From: an uncultured Lachnospiraceae bacterium
Lineage (GTDB): Bacteria; Bacillota; Clostridia; Lachnospirales; Lachnospiraceae
DNA length: 46,040 nt
Reading direction: 5' to 3'
NCBI GenBank assembly: GCA_947630695.1
Contig: CANRIM010000018.1
Coordinates: 1 to 46,040, forward strand
Shown here: in pieces, positions 25,293 to 34,400 of the stretch
Layout of the letters: each line of letters starts with the position of its first letter
Position numbering within the stretch: the stretch's first letter is position 1
The notes under the pieces: generated by a model
Database searches by the model: none
The model's input: the letters and a program-made list of their open reading frames with translations, nothing else
What the model was told of the DNA's origin: nothing
Program-made: the position numbers and the translations under genes

Positions 25293-26810
25293 ATGGAGGA
25301 GTTCAGCATTCTGGACCCCAGAAAGCCGGAGCAGGAGATTTCCTATATGCCCGGATATTTTCGGGATCTGAATCTGGATCAGCTGCTGCAGCAGATCAAA
25401 GAGCAGGCGCCGGTATATGATATTGAAGCGCTTTTTTACCGGATGCCGGAGGATGCCGATTGGGAGCAGTATCGCAGGCAGATCTATACGGATGTGAAAC
25501 AGCCGGAAATGTATGCGTGCCTCGAACGCTTTTCCGAAACCATGCGCCAGTCCGGCAAATATATCAATCATCAGGCGTCCGTGGAAAATCCGCTGCAGAA
25601 AAACGCCTGGTATGCTGCCGCCGTATACAACTACTGCAAGGCGGTATGCCAGCTGCAGGCAGATCTGTCCCGGCTGCCCGTTGCTTCCGACGGACTGCGG
25701 CAGTTTTCGGCGTATTTGAATAGTTATGTAAACCAAGAGGGTTTCGCCGGGCGCAAAGCGGCGGCATATCAGATCCAGCAGGAGATGGACGGCTTCCAGC
25801 TGATTCTGGTGATCGAAAACAACCGGCTGACCGTTACGCCGGGGAAGGTGGAGGGCGCCTATGCGCATTTCCTGGGAGAATCCGACACCTGCAGCAGTCC
25901 CTTCGCGGGGGATATGACACAGTCGGGGTTGGAAGAGGAGATCTTTACCATTTACCGGAAGAAATATCCGGCGCTGTTTGATGGGATTTTAAAATTTGCA
26001 AAGGCGTTTCCGGACTTCGAGGATTCCACCATCCGCCGGTTTGAAAAAGAAATTCAGTATTATCTGGCATTTTACCGTTTTGAGGGAAAATGGAAGGAAC
26101 GGGGCTTTACGTTCTGTGTGCCGGACAGAAACCCGGTCCGGGATATGCAGGCGAAGGGGCTGTATGATCTGGCGCTGGCCTGTTCCAATTATCTGCGGGA
26201 TAAGCCGGTGGTGAGCAACGATTTTGTCTATCATCCGGGAGAAGCCTTTTTTGTGGTCAACGGGCCGAATCAGGGGGGAAAAACCACTTTTGCCCGGAGT
26301 CTGGGACAGCTGGTCTATTTTACGAAAATGGGACTGGATGTTCCGGCGGAGCAGGCAAATATTCATGACTTCAGCAGCCTGCTGACCCATTTTTCCGTAG
26401 AGGAAAGTATGGAAACCGGCCGCGGAAAGCTGATGGAGGAGCTGGACCGGTTGGCGCCGATGATGGAAAAAGAGGCGGAGGGCGCTTTTGTGATTATCAA
26501 CGAGCTGTTTACCACAGCGGCCCATTATGACGGCTGTATCATGGGCGCCCGGGTATTGCAGCATTTTATCGGCAATCATTGCCGGGGGATTTATGTTACC
26601 CATCTGAAGGAGCTGGGGGACGCTGTGGAAGGCGTGGTGACCATGACGGCCATGCTGGATGAGCGAAACGGCACCCACAGAAGAACCTATCAGATTTTGC
26701 GGCATGCGCCGCTGGATATGGGGTACGCGGAAGATATTGTAGAGAAATACGGACTGAAATATGACAGCCTGCACACAAGGCTGGAAACGGAAAAGGAGGG
26801 CTGGCATTGA
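25293..26810 (+). CDS. MutS-like ATPase A (no mismatch-recognition domain)
   Basis: A 505-residue cytoplasmic ATPase of the MutS superfamily. Residues 324-331 carry Walker A GPNQGGKT in the phrase FFVVNGPNQGGKTTFARSLGQ. Walker B is in AFVIINELFTTAA, and the H-loop in GIYVTHLKELGD. The N-terminal ~300 residues are helical and match the core/lever part of MutS only loosely; the mismatch-binding and connector domains are absent, as are the MutS2 Smr and KOW domains. It is thus neither MutS1 nor MutS2. ATG 25293 follows AAAGGGGTGG. The stop overlaps the start of MutS-like B. Function unknown; a heterodimeric DNA-junction clamp is a reasonable guess. Confidence 0.82.
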   Translation: MEEFSILDPRKPEQEISYMPGYFRDLNLDQLLQQIKEQAPVYDIEALFYRMPEDADWEQYRRQIYTDVKQPEMYACLERFSETMRQSGKYINHQASVENPLQKNAWYAAAVYNYCKAVCQLQADLSRLPVASDGLRQFSAYLNSYVNQEGFAGRKAAAYQIQQEMDGFQLILVIENNRLTVTPGKVEGAYAHFLGESDTCSSPFAGDMTQSGLEEEIFTIYRKKYPALFDGILKFAKAFPDFEDSTIRRFEKEIQYYLAFYRFEGKWKERGFTFCVPDRNPVRDMQAKGLYDLALACSNYLRDKPVVSNDFVYHPGEAFFVVNGPNQGGKTTFARSLGQLVYFTKMGLDVPAEQANIHDFSSLLTHFSVEESMETGRGKLMEELDRLAPMMEKEAEGAFVIINELFTTAAHYDGCIMGARVLQHFIGNHCRGIYVTHLKELGDAVEGVVTMTAMLDERNGTHRRTYQILRHAPLDMGYAEDIVEKYGLKYDSLHTRLETEKEGWH

Positions 26811-28459
26811 AGGTCCATTTACTGTATGCGGATCGGGAATGGAAGGGCGTCCGTTCCTATTATGACAGTGAAAGCATCGTCAGTGATCTGGGACTGACAG
26901 CACTGTTTCGGGCAGCCTCCCGGGATCAGGAAAAGAAAAAAGGCGCGGTGCTCAAAGCTGCGGCGGCGGACGAGCATCTGAGCGAGGCGCTGAAAAAAGT
27001 CATGCTGGTACCGCTGCATACGTCGGAAGAAATCTATTACCGGCAGGCGGTATTGCAGGATTTTATCCGGGACGAGGCTTTTACAAAGCAGCTGTATGAA
27101 TTGTCCGCGGATATGATGGAGCGCTGGGAGCGGCTGGGAAAGCGTGAAATGGAAAAACCAGGCGGCGCCGGCGTCAGAGAACGGGGGATTCGGCTGATTA
27201 CCCAGGTGAAACTGCTGCATTTGTTTGTTAATGTACTGACGGCGCTGAAAGCGCTGTGCCTGGACCACAGAACCCGGTTTCAGTCGGAAGGACTGCAGCG
27301 ATTTGCAGACGGGCTTTTGGAGGCCTTCTCGGAGGAACAGGAAGAAAAATTGCGGACGGTGCTGGAGGATATCACCTTTTTTTGTGACGGGGAGGAAGAA
27401 TATTCTCTGATGGGCAGCGGAACAAACGAGGTGCATCAGACCCGCATGGTGTTGTCCTGCCAGGTGGAAAACGGACTGAAGCTGGGGCAGATCACGCTGG
27501 ATTCCATGGAAACGCTGCATAAGAAATTCCGGAAGGTCCGGGCAAAGATGACTTTATCCGAAAAGATGAAAATGACTTTTGCCGCAGAACCCACGACGAT
27601 TTTGAAAAACGTGGATCTGCTGGAGGATCTGGCCCGGCTGGAAACCCGGGTGGTGGAGTATGTGCTGCATGTTTTCCAGCCGTTTATGAATCAGTGCCGG
27701 CAGTTTTTTGAGCAGCTGTATTTTCAGAGCGCGTTTTACCGTGCCTGCTACAATCTGTATGTGCGCAGCAGCGGGGCGAAACTTTCTCTCTGTTATCCGA
27801 AGGTCTGTGAAACGGACTGTCTGCATTTTGAAAATCTGACGGAGTATTCCATGGCGACTTACCGGAACATGGTCCCGGTGGGCAATGACGGGGATATCCG
27901 CAACAAAATGCTGCTGATCGTCACCGGCGCGAACCAGGGCGGCAAGTCCACCTTCCTGCGCAGCTTAGGGGTGGCGCAGATCATGATGCAGTGCGGCATG
28001 TTTGTCAGTGCCAACTGTTTTGAAAGCGGCATTTTTCCGCATTTCTTCCCCCATTTTACAAGGCGGGAGGACAGCGCCATGAACAGCGGGCGGCTGGATG
28101 AGGAATTGGGGCGGATCGACCGGATCATCGCCCATCTGGGGAAGGATTCCATTGTGCTGTTAAACGAATCCTTTGCCACGACGACGGAGGAGGAAGGCTC
28201 GGATATCGCTTATGATATTATCCGGGCGCTGACAGAAGCGGGAGTCAAGGTGCTGACAGTGACGCATCTGCTTTCCTTTGCCCGCCGGGTCTATGAGGAG
28301 AACCGTTCGGAAGTGGAGTTTTTATGCGCGGAGCGTACGGAAGACGGCCGCCGGACGTATAAAATGATACAAAGCGCGCCGGAACTGACCAGTTTCGGCC
28401 TGGATCTGTATGATCAGATCATTCCGGCGCACATGCCGATACAAGGAGGTTTGGTATGA
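26807..28459 (+). CDS. MutS-like ATPase B (partner of ATPase A)
   Basis: A 550-residue relative of the preceding gene but clearly not a recent copy. Walker A GANQGGKST is at residues 374-382 within LLIVTGANQGGKSTFLRSLG. Walker B is in SIVLLNESFATTTEEEG and the H-loop in VLTVTHLLSFARR. The N-terminal half is helical (lever-like) with no mismatch-reading domain. The start is TTG at 26807, overlapping the previous stop (TTGA), with GGAGGG eight bases upstream. It ends in ATGA overlap with the protease gene. The coupled pair suggests an asymmetric heterodimer, comparable in plan to Msh4-Msh5 (inference only). Confidence 0.82.
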   Translation: MKVHLLYADREWKGVRSYYDSESIVSDLGLTALFRAASRDQEKKKGAVLKAAAADEHLSEALKKVMLVPLHTSEEIYYRQAVLQDFIRDEAFTKQLYELSADMMERWERLGKREMEKPGGAGVRERGIRLITQVKLLHLFVNVLTALKALCLDHRTRFQSEGLQRFADGLLEAFSEEQEEKLRTVLEDITFFCDGEEEYSLMGSGTNEVHQTRMVLSCQVENGLKLGQITLDSMETLHKKFRKVRAKMTLSEKMKMTFAAEPTTILKNVDLLEDLARLETRVVEYVLHVFQPFMNQCRQFFEQLYFQSAFYRACYNLYVRSSGAKLSLCYPKVCETDCLHFENLTEYSMATYRNMVPVGNDGDIRNKMLLIVTGANQGGKSTFLRSLGVAQIMMQCGMFVSANCFESGIFPHFFPHFTRREDSAMNSGRLDEELGRIDRIIAHLGKDSIVLLNESFATTTEEEGSDIAYDIIRALTEAGVKVLTVTHLLSFARRVYEENRSEVEFLCAERTEDGRRTYKMIQSAPELTSFGLDLYDQIIPAHMPIQGGLV

Positions 28460-31400
28460 AACATTTGAAATCTGTACTTGCTATTGTACTGGCAGTTGTC
28501 CTGCTGACAGGAAGCGCCCTGTTAAGCGTTTTTGCCAATGACGGCGGCGAGCTGCGGCTGAAAGAAGCGGATCCTTCCTTTGATCCCCGACTGCCGGAGC
28601 TGTTTGTAAAGGAGGAGGAACCCGAAGAACCGCCGTATGCCCCGGACGAAGTTGTGCGGGTGGCGATTGTGCTGGAGGATGCGCCTGCCATCGATCAGGG
28701 GTATCCCATTGCGACCATCGGGAACGACCCCGAAGCGGCAGAATATCAGGAAGATCTGTGTGATGAACAGGAAAAAGTCATTCGACGGATCGAGAAAAAA
28801 GTATTGGACGGCGAGGAACTGGATGTGGCAGCCAATCTGACGCTGGTGGCCAATGTGGTTTCTGCCGATGTGGAATACGGAAAAATTGAGAAAATCGAAG
28901 CGGTGAAAGGCGTCAAAGAAGTTGAAATCGAGCGGGTGTATGAACCTTTAGAGGACGAAGAAGCCGCAGAACGAAATGCCACCGCGCTGGAAAAGGTGCT
29001 GACCAGCTACACTGGCGCGGGAGCGAAGGTTGCCATTTTGGATTCCGGCGTCAACGATGCACACCAGGCGTTTAACGCCGATGCGCTGAATTACGCCCTG
29101 CGGCAGGAAGCGCCTGATACCGACAACAGCGGCGCTGTGGACGACAAAGAGCTGGCAGCTTACAAAGAGGGTCTGCATATGATGACCCAGGCGGACGTGG
29201 GGGATATCATCGACACAGGCTTGCTCCATGTAGAACCGCAGTATCTGACGGCGAAGCAGCTGTACATCAATGATAAAATTCCCTTTGCCTACAATTATAA
29301 TGACCGGAATCTGTCGGTGCAAAACGGTTCGGCGGGCATCCACGGTTCCCACGTAGCGGGGATTGCCGCGGCGAATACCTACATTCCTGCCGGCGACGGG
29401 GAAACCTTTGTAAAGGCAGACGCTCCTGCGCAGGTAGTAGGAACGGCGCCGGACGCGCAGATCTTAAATCTCAAGGTGTTCGGCAACAATCTCTGTACCG
29501 ATTCCGTCATCGCTACGGCTGTTGAGGACGCCATCGTGCTGGGCGCGGACGTACTGAATCTTTCTCTCGGTACGGCAGAAACCGGATTTTCCTGTGCCAG
29601 CAGCGTTTTTAAAGATATGTTTGATAAATTGTCCGATCAGGGCGTGCTGGTTATGGGCGCCGTGGGAAATGACGGCGCGTGGATCGCCGACAACGATAAA
29701 TATAACAGGGCAGGCAGACCAAGCAAGCTGTATGCGGACGATGTGAATAATTCCACTACCACGCCCCCTTCTTCCTACGCAAACCTGATGGGCGTGGCGT
29801 GGTCGGACGGCAACGGCGCAGGAGGGACCCATCCTACCATCAACAAAAGCAGTGCATACGGCATTCCCAGCAGTCTGATGCTGCAGCCGGAGATCACGGC
29901 AAACGGTACGCTGGTCAACTCTGTAGACGGCAATACCGGCAGCGGGTACACGGCATTGTCCGGCACCTCCATGGCTGCGCCGGATGTGGCAGGCGCGGTT
30001 GCGGTGGTGAGCCAGTATCTGCGAACCGTGCAGGCCGGGTTTGAAAATGATACTTTCTTCAACCGTGCGCTTTCCCAAAACCCGAAACTGACAGGCGGTA
30101 TGATTACCGGCGGACTGTTGATGTCCACGGCCGATCCCATGATGGATCCGGAAGGACGGTACTATTCGCTGCTGCGGCAGGGTGCCGGACTGCTGAATGT
30201 AAACCGGGCGGTTTCCGCCAAATCCTTTATTGAAGTCGCGGGACAGCCCCGGGGCTGCGTGAAAGCCGAAGTGGGAGACAGCCCCGATGGCAGCAATACC
30301 TTTGATTACACATTTACGCTGCATAATGTAAGCGATATATCCAGAAATTATGTTTTCCAGACGAATCTGTTTACGGAAGATATTGTTACCGAAGGGGAAA
30401 TTGATTATCTGGCTGATTTTACCCGGGAACTTTTGGGAACCACTACCTATACCATCGGGAAAAAGACACTGGAGTTTCATTCTGACTTTGACGCTGATGT
30501 AAACATTGACGGAAAAACGGATGCCCGGGACGCGATGGCGATTCTGGATTGCCTTTCCGGCAAGCGGGAGGAGAAAGGACTGCAGCTGTCCGCCGGTGAT
30601 GTGAACGGAGACGGCAAAACCACAACCTATGACGCGCATTTGATTCTGAAGGATCTGAAAACCTCTGCTGTTATGGTGGCTGCAAATGACAGCGTTACCG
30701 TTGATGTGCAGATTGCGGTAACGGATGATTTGCAGAAGTATCCCAAGGGCACGTATTTAGAGGGCTTTACCTCGGTGATCCCCGTGGATATGGGAGAACC
30801 AGATGCGGATGTAACCCATACCATTCCCATTTTAGGTTTCTGCGGCAACTGGTCCGATCCGGACATGTTTGACCGCAATACCTATATTGAAAGTTTCAAC
30901 GGACTGAACAATACCGTTCCTTATACCCAAAATCCGGCGTCAGTCTATGAAATCAATTACATGACCTATCAGGATGAAAAGGGGAACATACTGCGGCAGA
31001 CCGTCAATCCCTTCGACAACAAAGTGAAAGTCCCCATGGACAAGATGGCCTTGCGGCCGGAGGATACCATTCGGGATTTTCGCATTTCGCTGATTCGGCC
31101 GGCAGGCGCCATGTGCTTTGCCATTATGAAAAGGGATGCTGCGGGTAAGCGGACGGTACAGTATATCGACAGTGTATACAATCACCAGCCCTGCGCGTTT
31201 CCTCAGCGTGATACAACGGGCGGCTGGAGCCGCCCGAACGCGACCATTTCGGTGCGGACGAAGCTGTCCAAAATGCTGAAAGGAACCGATGTGCAGGAGG
31301 GCGATACCATAGAGCTGGGCATCGTGGCGGTGCCCGAGTATTATGAAAAAACGCCCGGCCAATCCATTGGCAAGGCCCGTATGACGGAGCTGATTGAAGA

Positions 31401-34400
31401 CGGAATGCTGGGGGAGGGGGCGTACCTCACCACGAAGGTTACCCTGGACAATACCGCGCCGGAAATCAAAACGGGGCATATCCTTCCTAATGAAAAGAAG
31501 TTTGAAATCACTGCCACGGACGACCAGAGTGTGGCTTACGTGGCGTTGTTCAGCGGCAATGGCAGTATGGCTTACGAACAGTATGTTCCGGATGAAACCA
31601 GTACGGGACAAAGCATTACCCATGCGTTCTCTTCCTCGAAGCTGCAGTCCGGGGCAATGTATTATCTGGTGGTGGGCGATTATGCCGGAAATACCCGGAC
31701 GTATCGTTTCACCTGGGGAGAAAAAACAGACTTAAGCGACAAGGCGATTGCCTATGTCCGTTCCTATCAAAACGGCGGCGCGATCATTAACCGCGGCGAC
31801 TGGGTTGCCCTCAGACCGCGGAGTGTGGCTTCCAATTCAACCCAATATTACAATATAGTAGCTTTTACCAGTATGGAAGACTCCAATATTCTCGCCGGAG
31901 CGGACGCCGCGGACAACTATCTCTGGCAGGCCTTTGAGGACGGGCGTCTCTACGCCGCGCCGATGGAGGATATCCATGCAAAGAAAATGATCTGCGATCT
32001 TACTGCCGCCGGAATGCAGACGGTGCGGGATCTGGCCTTTAATCCGGACGATCAAATGCTTTATGCCACAGATGGCACGGATGTCCTCTGGAAGATCGAT
32101 CCCATGCGCGGGGAGGTGAAAGCCGTGCAGCGGGTAACTGCGGAGGAAAAGCCTGCCGCGCTGTACGGCCTGGCCATCAATAACGATGGACAGGCATTTG
32201 CCACCAGCTATGATGAGACGAGCGGAAAGAGCGTATTGCTTAACTGGCAGACAGCATCAAATGTTGCCGGAGAAATCCTTTCGGTCAGCGCAAAGAGCTG
32301 TGCGCTGAAATACAAGACGACAGACATTACTGCGAAATATATCAGCATCAACTGGGCAAATGACACACGGGATACCTTGTATGCCGCCTGTGCAGCGGAT
32401 CTCGATCAGACAAGTATGAACAACTATCTGTATGAGATTTCGGAAATGAATTTTGATCAGGGAACCTGTCGTTTCTTAAGAGCCAATGAGGGATTTGACT
32501 ATACGGGTTCGCTTCTCTACAGCGCCGTGCGGGGACTGGTGTATCTGCCGGCCATGCCGGAACTGGGGCTAATGGATCCGACAGCCCCTGCGCCCACAGG
32601 AATGAATGTTTTGGGAATTAAAAATGAGATGATGTCGGGGGATGCGACACAGCTTTCTGTTGTACCTGTGCCGTGGAACGCAGAATTTGATCCGTCAAAA
32701 GCAGAATGGCAATCCGAGAATGCCGGGATTGTTTCGGTTGACGAGAACGGGCTTCTGACGGCGGTGAAAGTGGGAACGGCTGCGATCAGTGTAAGCTATC
32801 CTGCGGCAGGCGGAGAGCCGCTCACCGTTACAAAAACGATTACAGTGACCGCAGCGCCCTCCATAGAGGTTGCTGCTTTGATCCGGGAGGGCAGTGGCGC
32901 CTATTACTGGGAAAGTTTTAATACGGCAACCCCGCAAAACCGGAAACGACTGTCATATCCGCAGCGTGAGTATAATGTGGGCACGCTGAATCATGCCGGA
33001 GATTGCCTGTATCTGTTTGGCAGTTATTGGGCATATCGGGTAAATCCGAAAGATTTTACAGAAGATTCACTGGAAGCTTCGATCACCACGTATGATTCCC
33101 ATGCGGATGCAGCGCCGGGAAGGACCGCCGGATATTACACGGATTTCGGTTATCTGACCATACTGAACGACAGGATACATCTGCTGGGGGCAAATTTGCA
33201 GGGCTCCCGGAAAGGATTTGAAACGGTGTCGGTGAGCATGGACATAGCGTTCGCAAACATTGCCGGCAACATGGGCGCCATGGCTTATAAGGAATATCAG
33301 GCGAATTTCCAGGCGCCGGGATTTGAAAACGCAACAAAGGGCGCGGATGTTTACTATATGCTGAATGAGTCTGGGGATCTGTATGAGATGTATTGCTATC
33401 TGGAGCCGTACTATAATGAAATTGTAGATGAAACTTATGAGAGAGAACAATCTAAGACCGTTCTGTTGGGGAAAGTGCAGGGCGTTTCCCTGCCCGGCGT
33501 GAGCAGGATGCAGGGGGAAGCCAGTGCATCCATGATTTACGATGAAGCCACCGGCAACCTTGTCCTTTTAAGCAAAATCAGTAACGGCATTGCCAAAGTG
33601 CAGGTGATCGATCCCAAAACCCATTCTCTGGTAATGACGCGTGAACTGGAAGATGACGTACGGCAGGTAGGCATTTTATATCAGTACGATTATGAAAGTT
33701 ATCCTGACCTTGCGGCGAGCACGGCAAACAGCGCAGCTCATTTGCTTCCTTACGCTGCGGAAGGCGCTGCCGTAGGAACTGTTGAGGTGAATGAGGAAGA
33801 GAAAACGATCACTTATGAACTGACGGCAGACAGCACCACCAACGGGCTGACCAGTTTTTCCTATGACAAAGATGTGCTGACGTTTAAAAATCTCACAGCA
33901 TCTATGCCGTATCATTCTTTCCATCATGATGCGGAAAATGGAACAATCAAAATCGCTTTTGCTGACGCGGAGGCCGTCGCACAGCCGACGATGCGGCTGA
34001 CGTTTACCTATGAACCAAAAGAAGCAGAGCAGCGCACAGAACTGACGGTGACGGAAACAGAAAAAGGAAATCCGGCGGAACAAACGGCGCCGGAGGAGCG
34101 AAAAGAACCCGTGACGCTGCCCGGAAAGCCTGTGGAGCGGAAGCTGGAGTCCATTGAGATCAGCCATATGCCTGCGAAAACGGAATATATCGAAGGACAG
34201 GCGCTGAACACCACCGGACTGATCGTGTCCGCGGTATACAGCGATGGCAGCAAAGAGCCGTTATCTGAGACGGACTATACGATCACGGGGTATGACGCCA
34301 CACCGGGCAAGCAGACGGTGACGGTGACCTATCAGGAGCTGACGGCGGAATTTGAAGTAACCGTGAAAGAAAAAACACTGACGGGCATCGAAATCACAAC

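Noticed and set aside
25293-28459. Canonical mismatch repair mutS or mutS2
   Set aside because: Both proteins are 500-550 residues and lack the mismatch-binding, connector, Smr and KOW domains of those families.
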